A stretch of 64,000 bases of DNA, from assembly GCA_963662605.1 (NCBI GenBank), contig OY759785.1, positions 2,542,001-2,606,000 on the forward strand, given 5' to 3'. Both the position numbers and the translations under genes were made by a program. Every line of letters begins with the position of its first letter. The stretch's first letter is position 1. Under the pieces are notes generated by a model, which saw nothing but the letters and a program-made list of their open reading frames with translations, made no database searches and had not been told where the DNA came from. This document shows positions 45,495 to 54,464 of the stretch, in pieces. Origin of the DNA: G963662605 sp963662605 (GTDB lineage: Bacteria; Bacteroidota; Ignavibacteria; Ignavibacteriales; Ignavibacteriaceae).

Positions 45495-47009
45495 TTAACT
45501 TAAATTATACAACATTTTGAGTGAATTTAGCATTATTTTTAATTTTTTTGCATAATCGTAATCCCCCAGAGAATCCAGCTTTTTTTCCAATTCTTTAGCC
45601 TGATACACATTGCCCATTTTCAGATTAGCCCTGATGGCATTAAAGTAACTATAAGCCAGTACCCATTTGTCGGTATTCTGAGGGTATTTTAGAGCCTCGT
45701 AAGCGACCGACAAAGAGCTTTTGTAGTTCCCTGCCGTGTAATACGCTTCGCTTAGATAATACCGACACTCTTGAACCATCCGCCATGTTTTCACGTAACT
45801 GTAAAAATGTTCAAGTGAATCAACGCTTTCCTTGACCCTGCCGGCTTCTATGAAATTGCTGTATTTTAAAAGCGTTACATCCTCATTGCTTACCCAACGC
45901 GACTGGTACATTGTTGCTCGCTCCTTTGCGAATACATCATCCTCAAGAGACTGAATTCCGTATTTCGCTTTTTCCATGCAGGATTTAGCATAGGTATTGT
46001 CCCCCATAGCCGACAGACACAGGGCTAAACGATAATTTGCTATCCCCGTGTATCCCTTGTCAGGAGTCATTGCGATAAAGCTTTCATATAATACTTTCGC
46101 TTCTTTGAATCTGTTCTGATGGAAGCGGATATCTGCAAGTGAGAAATACGCGTATGCTTTAATTTGCTTGAATTGATCTCTCGCAGTACGGGTCAGATTT
46201 TGCAATACGGGTACTGCCTTTTCCGGACGCCGGTCTTTCATGAGCGCAATTGCATAGGAATATGAGAACAAAAAATTACCCGGATAATCTTTTAATAGAT
46301 TTTCATAAATAGTAATTGCCGCATCGTAATCAAGCTGCTGATCACAAAGCAACTGCGCGAGATAGTAGCCTGATTCAATTTTTGTCAATGTGCCTTTTGT
46401 TGCACTAAGCCGTACTTCATGAATTGACTGCTTCAAATCACCTTCATAGCCGATCGCATTCAAGGCCCATTTTAACGAGGGTGGTACCTGCGTTAATGCG
46501 AATTTGAACAAACCGAATCCGAGATATACATCGTAATTGGATTTATTCATATCCACGACATCATTCAGATACGAACGTGATTTCTGACTTGCAGTAATCA
46601 TATCGAGATAATGCTCGGTCTTGCTGTATGCAATCGAACGCTGTGTGTAAACGCATCCTAATATGAGTGAGGCATATTCTTCCCTGCTCTTCACTTTCAC
46701 GAGTTCACCGGCTTTCTCTATAGCAATATCACTGTACTGAATAAATTTATTGTACTCTTTCGTTGAGGAGTTTCCGAAAAAATTCCACAGATACATTTGT
46801 GCTAAATAGTAATATGCTAGCGGGTCATTAGGGTTATCCTTGATACCCTGACGAAAAACAGCCTCGGCTTTTTCCATATCCATGTTAAAAAGGGAATGTA
46901 CACCGGGACTTAATTTACTTATTAAACCGTTATCATTCATTTGAGGTGCTGCCGAGGCCATTGAAGATAAGCATACGAACAGCAAGAAGGCAAAATACTG
47001 ATGTCTCAC
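45495..47009 (-). CDS. secreted tetratricopeptide-repeat protein
   Basis: Exported 504-residue helical protein with a type I signal (MRHQYFAFLLFVCLSSMASA, cleavage near 21). It contains several TPR units: DMEKAEAVFRQGIKDNPNDP and YYYLAQMYLW near 45-75, AAITIYENLLKDYPG near 230, and FKEAKVLYESFIAMTPD near 305, with further degenerate ones towards the end. Likely periplasmic, mediating protein contacts; no partner is evident. It is a separate unit between the mre operon and htpG and diverges from htpG. Function unknown. Confidence 0.82.
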   Translation of the reverse strand: MRHQYFAFLLFVCLSSMASAAPQMNDNGLISKLSPGVHSLFNMDMEKAEAVFRQGIKDNPNDPLAYYYLAQMYLWNFFGNSSTKEYNKFIQYSDIAIEKAGELVKVKSREEYASLILGCVYTQRSIAYSKTEHYLDMITASQKSRSYLNDVVDMNKSNYDVYLGFGLFKFALTQVPPSLKWALNAIGYEGDLKQSIHEVRLSATKGTLTKIESGYYLAQLLCDQQLDYDAAITIYENLLKDYPGNFLFSYSYAIALMKDRRPEKAVPVLQNLTRTARDQFKQIKAYAYFSLADIRFHQNRFKEAKVLYESFIAMTPDKGYTGIANYRLALCLSAMGDNTYAKSCMEKAKYGIQSLEDDVFAKERATMYQSRWVSNEDVTLLKYSNFIEAGRVKESVDSLEHFYSYVKTWRMVQECRYYLSEAYYTAGNYKSSLSVAYEALKYPQNTDKWVLAYSYFNAIRANLKMGNVYQAKELEKKLDSLGDYDYAKKLKIMLNSLKMLYNLS

Positions 47010-47236
47010 AAAATTAATCCTTAATTAAACTTCTGGCACTGCCATGATAAACATCCCGGCAAATGCAATCAGCCGGGTATAAAATTTGTGAAGAAAAACT
47101 AAATATACAAAAAAAGCTCTTTCGGGACAGTTCAGGGAAAATTCAGGGACATAAAAGAACCCCGCCCGTCGGTTTTGTAAAATATTCTGGCGTATCGTAA
47201 CTTTACCTCCTGAAAAATGTAAAATATGGAGATAAT

Positions 47237-49126
47237 ATGAGTAATAAATCAAACAAACATGAGTTCAAAGCAGAAATAAAACAGCTTCTGGATATTCTTG
47301 TCCATTCGCTGTATACAAGCAGGGAGATATTTCTCCGTGAATTGATTTCCAATGCGTCTGATGCTTTAGACAAAATCCGGTTTGAGACAACCAAAGGAAC
47401 GGATTTCCCGGAAAAAGATCTGCCTCTTGAAATAAAGGTCACTCTCAATGAAGCCGATTCTACCCTAACCATTACCGATACAGGTATCGGTATGACATAC
47501 GATGAAGTTATTACAAATATCGGAACGATAGCGAAATCGGGCTCAATGGATTTCATAAAACAATTGCAGGATGCCAAACAGGATACAAATTCCATTATCG
47601 GTAAGTTCGGTGTGGGCTTTTACTCGGTATTCATGGTTGCCAAGGAAGTTGAGATTACTACAAAATCATATCTGGCTGATTCCAAGGTAATACAATGGAA
47701 ATCAGATGGTTTGGGTGAATATGAAATAACTGAAATTGAAGAAGACCGGAGCCGCGGAACTTCAATTAAAATATTCCTCAAAGAAGATGCAAAAGATTTC
47801 GCGACAAAATATAAAACCGAATCTGCTATAAAGAAGCACTCCAGTTTTATTTCGTTCCCGATATATCTTGAGAATGAAAAGGTGAATTCGATTACAGCTC
47901 TCTGGCGTGAACCGAAGTCGAGCATCAAAAAGGAGCAGTACGCAGAGTTCTATAAATTCCTGACATATGACTCGCAAGACCCCGCCGATACAATTCACGT
48001 TTCAATTGATGCCCCAATCCAGTTTAATTCCCTGCTCTTCATTCCGCAGAAGAGTTTTGACATGTTCGGATTTAATAAAGATAATTACGGTCTTGATCTG
48101 TATGTCAGACGTGTACTCATTCAGCACAAGAACAAGGATCTTCTTCCTGAGTATTTAAGTTTCGTCCATGGAGTAGTTGATTCTGAGGATATTCCATTAA
48201 ATATATCGCGCGAAACCTTACAGGAAAACGTGGTATTCGGCAAAATCGCCGGCTCAGTCACTTCACAGGTGCTCAGCTATCTTATCAAAAAGGCGAAGGA
48301 CGATGCGGCTTCTTATGCAGAATTCTGGAAAGAGCACGGAAAAGTATTCAAATTGGGTTATGGAGATTATATAAATCAGGAAAAATTCCTGCAATTACTT
48401 AGATTCAATTCATCCTTGAATGAAGATGCCGACTCCCTGACATCTTTGGAAGAATATGCCTCGAAGATGAAGGAGAATCAGAAGGAAATTTATTACGCTT
48501 TCGGGCCAAGCCGGGCATCCATTCAGGCCGACCCACTTCTGGAGGTATTCAAAAAGAAAGGTATCCCTGTTCTGTTCCTTTACGAACCGGTTGATGAATT
48601 CGTCTTATCCTCGATCAATAAATTCAAGGATTTCGAATTCCACTCAATTGATAAATCAGACCTTGCAAAGTTAGAAGAACTGCCGGATAATCCGGAGCAT
48701 GCTCCATCGGTTGAGCCTCTGCTCGAGGATGATGAAAAGCTTTTCCCGACTCTCCTTGTTAAAATTAAGGAACTTTTGGGCGATAAAGTGCTGGAGGTTA
48801 AAGAGTCTAAACGCTTAACAGACAGTGCGGTATGCCTTGTAAATGAAGATGATAGTATCACATCCACAATGCAGAAATTCATGCGGCTTACCAACAAAGA
48901 TTTGGGAGCACAGAAGAAGATATTTGAGGTAAACAAGAATAATCCTCTGATTAGGAACCTGATTACAATATTCCGGAAGGATTCTAATGATGAATATCTG
49001 AAGAATATGGTAAATCAGTTATTCGAGGTTGCACTTCTTACGGACGGCGATCTACTTGATGTTCATACGCTTTCGGTAAGGTTGAATAAATACTTTGAAG
49101 AATCAAGTAAGTGGTACCTGAAATAG
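47237..49126 (+). CDS. htpG: HtpG (Hsp90) chaperone
   Basis: ATP-dependent Hsp90 chaperone. The 629-residue protein has the GHKL ATP-binding domain: ELISNASDALDKIRFE (about 35-50), ITDTGIGMTYDEVI, GTIAKSGSMDF and GKFGVGFYSVFMV (about 121-133), then the middle domain with LPEYLSFVHGVVDSEDIPLN and the catalytic arginine region NISRETLQEN (about 325), and the C-terminal dimerisation domain. Length matches bacterial HtpG. The start has GGAG about eight bases upstream. No CIRCE element was found in the 227-base leader. A strong terminator follows. Confidence 0.97.
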   Translation: MSNKSNKHEFKAEIKQLLDILVHSLYTSREIFLRELISNASDALDKIRFETTKGTDFPEKDLPLEIKVTLNEADSTLTITDTGIGMTYDEVITNIGTIAKSGSMDFIKQLQDAKQDTNSIIGKFGVGFYSVFMVAKEVEITTKSYLADSKVIQWKSDGLGEYEITEIEEDRSRGTSIKIFLKEDAKDFATKYKTESAIKKHSSFISFPIYLENEKVNSITALWREPKSSIKKEQYAEFYKFLTYDSQDPADTIHVSIDAPIQFNSLLFIPQKSFDMFGFNKDNYGLDLYVRRVLIQHKNKDLLPEYLSFVHGVVDSEDIPLNISRETLQENVVFGKIAGSVTSQVLSYLIKKAKDDAASYAEFWKEHGKVFKLGYGDYINQEKFLQLLRFNSSLNEDADSLTSLEEYASKMKENQKEIYYAFGPSRASIQADPLLEVFKKKGIPVLFLYEPVDEFVLSSINKFKDFEFHSIDKSDLAKLEELPDNPEHAPSVEPLLEDDEKLFPTLLVKIKELLGDKVLEVKESKRLTDSAVCLVNEDDSITSTMQKFMRLTNKDLGAQKKIFEVNKNNPLIRNLITIFRKDSNDEYLKNMVNQLFEVALLTDGDLLDVHTLSVRLNKYFEESSKWYLK

Positions 49127-49131
49127 ATACG

Positions 49132-49158
49132 AAAAAGGCCGTTTCAGACGGCCTTTTT
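49132..49158. terminator. intrinsic terminator between htpG and panC
   Basis: Eleven-base stem AAAAAGGCCGT/ACGGCCTTTTT with loop TTCAG, ending in a T-run. It lies six bases after the htpG stop and one base after the panC stop on the other strand, so it can serve both. Confidence 0.9.
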
Positions 49159-49159
49159 T

Positions 49160-50011
49160 TTACCTAAACTCGATTGTATTATCCGCTTTGAACCGGATAT
49201 GCAAGTTATCTATCAAGCGGGTCCTGCCAATTTTACAGGCGATAAGGATAAAATATCCTTTCCCGATCTCAAGCGGACCGGCATCATCAAAAGTAGCATC
49301 GTCAACTATCTTGATATAGTCCAAATTAGACGATTGTACAGCGCCATAGAGCCCCTTCATTACATCAATTATGGCTTCCGCATGTCGTTCTCCGCCTTTA
49401 ACAAGATCGCGGGCTTTGAGCAGAGAGTTATGCAAAACCAAGGCATCCGTTCGCTCAGACGGAGACAGGTAAATATTCCGGGAACTCAATGCAAGGCCGT
49501 CGGATTCTCGCATTATTTTGCATACATTAATAGCGATGCCAAGGTGCAGGTCTTTCTCCATGCGCACAAGCAAAGTCGCCTGTTGAGCATCCTTCTGTCC
49601 GAAAAATGCCATATCCGGTCGTACGATATTGAATAGGATGGCTACTACAGTTGCTACTCCCTGAAAATGCGTGGGTCGGAACTCTCCCTCAAGCTTTTTC
49701 CCGAGTTGAGTCACATTTACATAGGTCTGGGCACCTTCAGTATAAATTGATTCAGCCGCGGGGAGGAGGACGAAGTCAACTCCTTCAGCTTCAAGCATTT
49801 TACAGTCGCGGTCTATGTCGCGTGGATAAGTACTAAAATCTTCGGTAGGACCAAACTGTGTCGGATTTACGAATATTGATACGACGGTTACATCGGTTTT
49901 TGATTTTGATTCCCGAACAAGGGACATATGTCCCTGATGAAGAAAACCCATAGTCGGGACAAAGCCTATGACTTTCCCTTCTCTCTTTAATGAAGCAGAG
50001 ATTGCCTGCAT
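49160..50011 (-). CDS. panC: pantothenate synthetase
   Basis: Joins pantoate and beta-alanine in coenzyme A synthesis. It has the nucleotidyltransferase motif PTMGFLHQGHMSLV (about 19-32) and KDAQQATLL, LALSSRNIYLSP (about 173-184), all standard; 283 residues from the first ATG. That ATG leaves out the usual first strand: the in-frame codons upstream read IKIIHNPNE before MQAISASLKREG, matching the common family start, but no ATG, GTG or TTG precedes them. GAGG at 50044-50047 lies five bases before ATC at 50036-50038, so a rare ATC start (or nearby ATT) is plausible. It is the last gene of the porX operon. Confidence 0.93.
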   Translation of the reverse strand: MQAISASLKREGKVIGFVPTMGFLHQGHMSLVRESKSKTDVTVVSIFVNPTQFGPTEDFSTYPRDIDRDCKMLEAEGVDFVLLPAAESIYTEGAQTYVNVTQLGKKLEGEFRPTHFQGVATVVAILFNIVRPDMAFFGQKDAQQATLLVRMEKDLHLGIAINVCKIMRESDGLALSSRNIYLSPSERTDALVLHNSLLKARDLVKGGERHAEAIIDVMKGLYGAVQSSNLDYIKIVDDATFDDAGPLEIGKGYFILIACKIGRTRLIDNLHIRFKADNTIEFR

Positions 50012-50045
50012 TTCATTAGGATTATGTATAATTTTGATAAAAACC

Positions 50046-50885
50046 TCACAAAACAGAATCTAATAAGGAGGAAATTGTAGATTTCAATTCTTTGCGATTC
50101 GCAATTAAATCTACAAAACCATGTTCAACCAGAAATTCGGATGTTTGAAAACCTTCAGGCAAATCCCGGCCAATTGTTTGTTTAATTACACGCGGGCCTG
50201 CAAAGCCGATAAGGGCTTTCGGCTCAGCGATATTGAAGTCTCCTAACATCGCAAAACTTGCTGTTGTACCTCCGGTTGTCGGATCAGTTAATAACGATAT
50301 GTATGGTATCTTCGCATCAGCAAGGCGGGAAAGCTTCGCGCTGGTTTTCGCCATTTGCATAAGTGAAAGCGCTCCTTCCATCATTCTTGCGCCGCCGCTT
50401 GATGAAATGATGATGACCGGTAAACGATATTTCAATGCTCTGTCTATGAGCCTTGAAATTTTTTCACCGACAACCGACCCCATACTGCCGCCGATAAATT
50501 TAAAATCCATACAAGCCAATGCGACTTCCCTGCCTTCGAGAAGCCCTGTTCCGGTTTTAATAGCATCGTACAAGCCGGTTGATTTCATGACGTTTTCAAC
50601 ACGGGATTTGTACTTCTTCGTATCCACAAATTCCAGAGGATCCGCCGATCTCATCCTTTTGTTGAGTTCACGGAAACTGCCTTTATCAATAAGGATGTTT
50701 ATGTAATCATCCGCACTGATTCTGAAATGATAATTACATTTTTCACATACCGAAAGATTTTGTTCCAGCTGTTTTCTGTGTAATATCTCGCCGCACCCGG
50801 GACATTTTTCCCACATTCCATCAGGAATATCACTTTTCTGTGAATCGGGATTGATGTTTGCTTTGGAACGCTTAAACCATGCCAT
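50046..50885 (-). CDS. accD: acetyl-CoA carboxylase, carboxyltransferase beta subunit
   Basis: With AccA it transfers carboxyl from biotin to acetyl-CoA to begin fatty acid synthesis. The 279-residue protein begins MAWFKRSKANI; an in-frame start 66 bases further upstream would run inside the preceding gene and is rejected. A four-cysteine zinc ribbon lies at 28/31/47/50 (CPGCG and CEKCN), followed by the crotonase-type core (ISSSGGARMMEGALSLMQMA, about 180-199; TDPTTGGTTASFAMLGD). The start is one base after the DUF1573 stop. accA is not in the window. Confidence 0.95.
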   Translation of the reverse strand: MAWFKRSKANINPDSQKSDIPDGMWEKCPGCGEILHRKQLEQNLSVCEKCNYHFRISADDYINILIDKGSFRELNKRMRSADPLEFVDTKKYKSRVENVMKSTGLYDAIKTGTGLLEGREVALACMDFKFIGGSMGSVVGEKISRLIDRALKYRLPVIIISSSGGARMMEGALSLMQMAKTSAKLSRLADAKIPYISLLTDPTTGGTTASFAMLGDFNIAEPKALIGFAGPRVIKQTIGRDLPEGFQTSEFLVEHGFVDLIANRKELKSTISSLLDSVL

Positions 50886-50886
50886 G

Positions 50887-51606
50887 TTAATTTTCCCGTT
50901 TTGCAATGTCTGCTGAAATAGTAAGTATCTTCGAAGACGCTTCGGGGTCATCAGTCGTAACTGTTATCGTGCGAACAACTTTTCCGGTTCTGTTTGCTGT
51001 GTTGAATTCAACCGATACAGAGCCGCTTTCTTTTGGTTTTAATATTTTGGTGCTTGGTAATGCTGCTGTACAGCCGCATGATGTTTTAACATCCAGAATG
51101 TTCAAATCGTCTGTGCCATCATTTACTAATTGGAACGAATGAGTCAGAACGTCGCCTTCTTTAGCACTACCAAAATCAAATTGACTCTCAGGCACAACTA
51201 ATTTCGGCATTTTATGGCTCAATGCGGAAGTATCGGTACTAATGCTTCCCTTAAGAAAAACGCGTACCATACTGCTGCTTTTGTCATTGCTGCCGATTGA
51301 AATAACTTTTGATTGTGAACCTGACTTTCCCGCCGTATTAAAAATGGCGGTCAATAATACTGTCTCGCCCGGGAACAATTCCTTTTTCGGAAGATCAAAA
51401 GCGGTGCATCCGCACGAAGGGAAAACCCCCGTGATTTTCAAAGTGTCATCTCCCTTATTCACAACGGGAAACGTGTGTTTTACAACTTCACCCTCTTTTA
51501 CTGTTCCGAAATTATATGTATCCGCAGGTAAAAATATTTTTGGACCTTGCAACTGGGCAAAAATTAAACTTGAATATAAAAGTACGATTACAAGAAACCG
51601 CTGCAT
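50887..51606 (-). CDS. exported two-domain DUF1573 protein
   Basis: Exported 239-residue protein with signal peptide MQRFLVIVLLYSSLIFAQ and two DUF1573 immunoglobulin-like domains. Each has the pattern FGxxKEGxxxxHxFxxxNxGxxxLxIxxxxxSCGCTA: first FPSCGCTAF (about 67-75), second KTSCGCTAALP (about 172-182). The paired cysteines in SCGCT may be metal- or disulfide-forming. The family is widespread in Bacteroidetes and Planctomycetes with no proven role. It is embedded between tsaB and accD with single-base gaps. Confidence 0.88.
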   Translation of the reverse strand: MQRFLVIVLLYSSLIFAQLQGPKIFLPADTYNFGTVKEGEVVKHTFPVVNKGDDTLKITGVFPSCGCTAFDLPKKELFPGETVLLTAIFNTAGKSGSQSKVISIGSNDKSSSMVRVFLKGSISTDTSALSHKMPKLVVPESQFDFGSAKEGDVLTHSFQLVNDGTDDLNILDVKTSCGCTAALPSTKILKPKESGSVSVEFNTANRTGKVVRTITVTTDDPEASSKILTISADIAKREN

Positions 51607-51607
51607 G

Positions 51608-52288
51608 TTATTTCCTTTTTATAATAAACTCTTTAAAGTAATAAGGCTCAATAAAATCAATTTTGTCCGGATCTATTTCCTCCCCGAAACTAACCGCCCA
51701 TTGAGCGACAAGCACCGGATTAGGACTTATTAAATTTACATATTTTTCACTATCAAACCAATTCTTATCGGAAACAAGAAAATCACCGGAAGATAAAATT
51801 TCCTTAATGCTCTGAACTTCCAAAACCTGTGTCGGCTGTATCAGCTCAAAACCGCCTGCCGCAGTTTTAAATTTTGTCACATAAAATTCCGTCGTATTAA
51901 CCTTTGCAGCAACCACAAAAGTTTTTCCGGCTTCAAAAACCGTAGATACTTCCAACGCAGCTGCTTCGGCAGTAGGTACGAGTATTAAGGGAATTTGTGC
52001 ACCGGAACAAATTCCTTTCGCAGTGCTCAACCCAACCCGCAGCCCGGTAAAAGAACCCGGACCATTGGAAACCGCAACGCTTCCGATGTCCTGAATTGTA
52101 ATTCCAAAGCTTTTAAGAGAACTCTCAATCAATGATGCTAATTTTGCAGCATGGCTTCTGTCTTTTACCAGCACTGTACTGAGATACTCTTTGTCGTTCT
52201 TATATATACAAACACCGCAAGTAACACCCGAAGTTTCAATTGCAAGAACTGCTTTTTTTGCAGATTCCACTTTAACCCGCTCACTCAT
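51608..52288 (-). CDS. tsaB: TsaB, tRNA threonylcarbamoyladenosine biosynthesis protein
   Basis: ASKHA-fold partner of TsaD in making the t6A modification at position 37 of ANN-decoding tRNAs. The 226-residue protein shows VLAIETSGVTCGVCIY (about 11-26), the HAAKLASLIESSL helix and VAVSNGPGSFTGLRVGLSTA (about 68-87), all diagnostic. It overlaps tsaE by eight bases. TsaC and TsaD are not in the window. Confidence 0.94.
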   Translation of the reverse strand: MSERVKVESAKKAVLAIETSGVTCGVCIYKNDKEYLSTVLVKDRSHAAKLASLIESSLKSFGITIQDIGSVAVSNGPGSFTGLRVGLSTAKGICSGAQIPLILVPTAEAAALEVSTVFEAGKTFVVAAKVNTTEFYVTKFKTAAGGFELIQPTQVLEVQSIKEILSSGDFLVSDKNWFDSEKYVNLISPNPVLVAQWAVSFGEEIDPDKIDFIEPYYFKEFIIKRK

Positions 52289-52715
52289 TATTATGTCCTA
52301 AAATTTCAACTACTCGTGACATATCCGGATTGAAACTAAAATTCATTTCAATCCTTTTTTCCGGAAGCACATCCGGGAACAAATTTCCCCACTCTATTAT
52401 GGTAATACTATCGGTATCCCCGATATATTCATTATAGCCAATATCGAAAAGTTCTTCATCGCTTTTAATCCGGTAGAAATCAAAGTGATTGATAATTTTT
52501 TCTCCCTCATAAACATTTACCAATGCAAAAGACGGGCTGCAGCTTCCGGCTATTCCGAAACACTCAACAAGTCTTTTTACAAAAAATGTTTTACCGACAC
52601 CGAGTTCTCCGTTCAATACGACACAATCCCCGTTTTTCAAGATTCCGGCGTAATCCTTCGCCAGCAGTTCAGTGTCCTTTTCCGAATGAAGGATGGCGCG
52701 TTTCAATAACTTCAT
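52281..52715 (-). CDS. tsaE: TsaE, tRNA threonylcarbamoyladenosine biosynthesis ATPase
   Basis: P-loop ATPase needed for turnover of the TsaBDE complex in t6A synthesis. The 144-residue protein has Walker A in LNGELGVGKTFFVKRLV (about 34-50), then SPSFALVNVY, HFDFYRIKSDEELFDIGY (about 78-95) and ITIIEWGNLFPDVLP, matching the family closely. It begins two bases after porX and overlaps tsaB by eight bases. Confidence 0.95.
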   Translation of the reverse strand: MKLLKRAILHSEKDTELLAKDYAGILKNGDCVVLNGELGVGKTFFVKRLVECFGIAGSCSPSFALVNVYEGEKIINHFDFYRIKSDEELFDIGYNEYIGDTDSITIIEWGNLFPDVLPEKRIEMNFSFNPDMSRVVEILGHNNE

Positions 52716-52717
52716 AA

Positions 52718-54292
52718 CTATTTGGATTCCATGGTTATCACAGGCAGAATCATTTCCTCAAGTGAGATGCCGCCATGCTGAAATGTATCTTTGTAATAGC
52801 TCAGATATTTATGGTAATCCGTCGGATAAACAAAATAAAAATCTTCTTTCGCGATGATGTAGTTAATTGTCACACCGCGTTTCGGCAATTTATATTCGGA
52901 AGGATCTTTAATATAAATGGCGTGTTTATCGTCAACCTTTAAATTGCGTCCGAATTTAAAACGCAGATTGGTTGAAGTTTCCCTGTCACCCAATACCTTT
53001 GCACCGCGCATTGACCGTATGCTTCCGTGATCCGTTGTGATGATAATCTTCGCGTTTTTAATTTTGCTAATGGTTCGCAGCGTGCCCAGCAATGACGAGT
53101 GCATGAACCAGCTGTTGGTTAAAGAACGGTATGCCGGTTCGTCAGGTGCGATTTCCTTTAACAGCTCGGAATCCGACCTGCCGTGAGCAATCATATCCAG
53201 AAAATTATAAACGACAGCAGTCAAATTATTATTCTGATAGGACAATACATTTGCTTCAAAATTTCGCCCGACTTCAGGATCAATGATCTTGAAATATTTT
53301 AAGTCGTTGCGAAGTTTAATTCGTTTGCGGTCAAGCAGAAGCTGTAAGAAATCCTTCTCAAATTTATTCATGCTCTTTTCATCGTCATCGTTGACATTAC
53401 CCTTCCATAACTCAGGATAATATTTTTCAATTTCATTGGGGAACAATCCGGCAAAAAGAGCATTACGCGAATACGAAGTGGCAGTCGGTAATATCGAATA
53501 GTAGTAATCTTTTTTAATCCGGAAGAGTTCATTGAGGTGAGCTTCCATCACTAACCACTGGTCAAGCCGCAAACAATCGAGGACGAAGAAAAAAACCACA
53601 GATTCGCCATCGGTGACAAGCGGCAAAATATAGTCATTAACAATATCAACGGTCAGAAGCGGGCGCTTGTCCTTATTCTGGCTATTGATCCAACTGACGT
53701 AATTCTTCTCAACAAATTTTGCGAATTCCTTATTACATTCCTTTTTCTGATCAAGGAATGTCTGCCGCAGCCCGATCTCCGGGTGTTTATCGAGCTCCAT
53801 ATCCCAGTTGACTAATTTATGGTAAATGTCAATCCAGTCGTTATAATCAGGATTCTCGAAAAGAGTTTGTGAAAATTGATTGAGATTCTGGAGATAGTCT
53901 TTGGCGACGTGCTCTCCCGCTAATTTCTTTGTATCGAATATCTTCTTACAGACTAAAAGTATCTGGCTTGCATTAACGGGCTTCGTCAGATAATCCGCTA
54001 TTTTACCGCCGATAGCTTCATTCATTATCGCTTCTTCTTCACTCTTGGTGATCATGACTACCGGAAGAGCTGAATAGACATCCTTAATTTTACCGAGCAG
54101 TTCAAGTCCGCCCAAGCCGGGCATCATTTCATCCAGAAAGACGAGATCAATTTCCTGTTCCTTCAAAATTTCAAGTGCGTCAATACCGTTTGTCGCGGTA
54201 ACGATTTCGTAGCCTTTATCCGTTAACAGTATAATATGAGAGCGAAACAGCTCAATTTCGTCGTCTACCCAAAGGATTTTTCTGGATTTCAT
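52718..54292 (-). CDS. porX: PorX-type response regulator with PglZ phosphatase domain
   Basis: Two-domain regulator of type IX secretion. The N-terminal receiver (about 1-125) begins KILWVDDEIELF, has the phosphoacceptor Asp near 54 (VFLDEMMPG), MITKSEE and YLTKPV. The C-terminal PglZ domain, an alkaline-phosphatase-like fold, has metal-site segments FVLDCLRLDQW (about 240-250), TATSYSRNALFAG and ITTDHGSIRS. In Porphyromonas and Flavobacterium PorX works with PorY and a sigma factor to switch on T9SS genes; the T9SS cargo proteins here agree. It begins the operon porX-tsaE-tsaB-DUF1573-accD-panC. No histidine kinase is adjacent. Confidence 0.9.
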   Translation of the reverse strand: MKSRKILWVDDEIELFRSHIILLTDKGYEIVTATNGIDALEILKEQEIDLVFLDEMMPGLGGLELLGKIKDVYSALPVVMITKSEEEAIMNEAIGGKIADYLTKPVNASQILLVCKKIFDTKKLAGEHVAKDYLQNLNQFSQTLFENPDYNDWIDIYHKLVNWDMELDKHPEIGLRQTFLDQKKECNKEFAKFVEKNYVSWINSQNKDKRPLLTVDIVNDYILPLVTDGESVVFFFVLDCLRLDQWLVMEAHLNELFRIKKDYYYSILPTATSYSRNALFAGLFPNEIEKYYPELWKGNVNDDDEKSMNKFEKDFLQLLLDRKRIKLRNDLKYFKIIDPEVGRNFEANVLSYQNNNLTAVVYNFLDMIAHGRSDSELLKEIAPDEPAYRSLTNSWFMHSSLLGTLRTISKIKNAKIIITTDHGSIRSMRGAKVLGDRETSTNLRFKFGRNLKVDDKHAIYIKDPSEYKLPKRGVTINYIIAKEDFYFVYPTDYHKYLSYYKDTFQHGGISLEEMILPVITMESK

Positions 54293-54464
54293 CCACTTCT
54301 CTGCTTATAATTAGAAATTTATTGACATAATTTACTCAAAACAGATGATTTTATCCGCCGATTTAAGGGGAAAAATCATTGCCATTAACCGATAGTGCGT
54401 TTTTTTTACTATTTTGATTCTTTATTTTAGATTCTAAATATTTCCGATTAACAAAAACGCTTAA

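Noticed and set aside
47010..47236. Possible CIRCE heat-shock operator before htpG
   Set aside because: No TTAGCACTC/GAGTGCTAA inverted repeat.
52718..54292. PglZ protein as part of a BREX-type phage defence system
   Set aside because: It has a receiver domain and the PorX layout, and no BREX genes are near.
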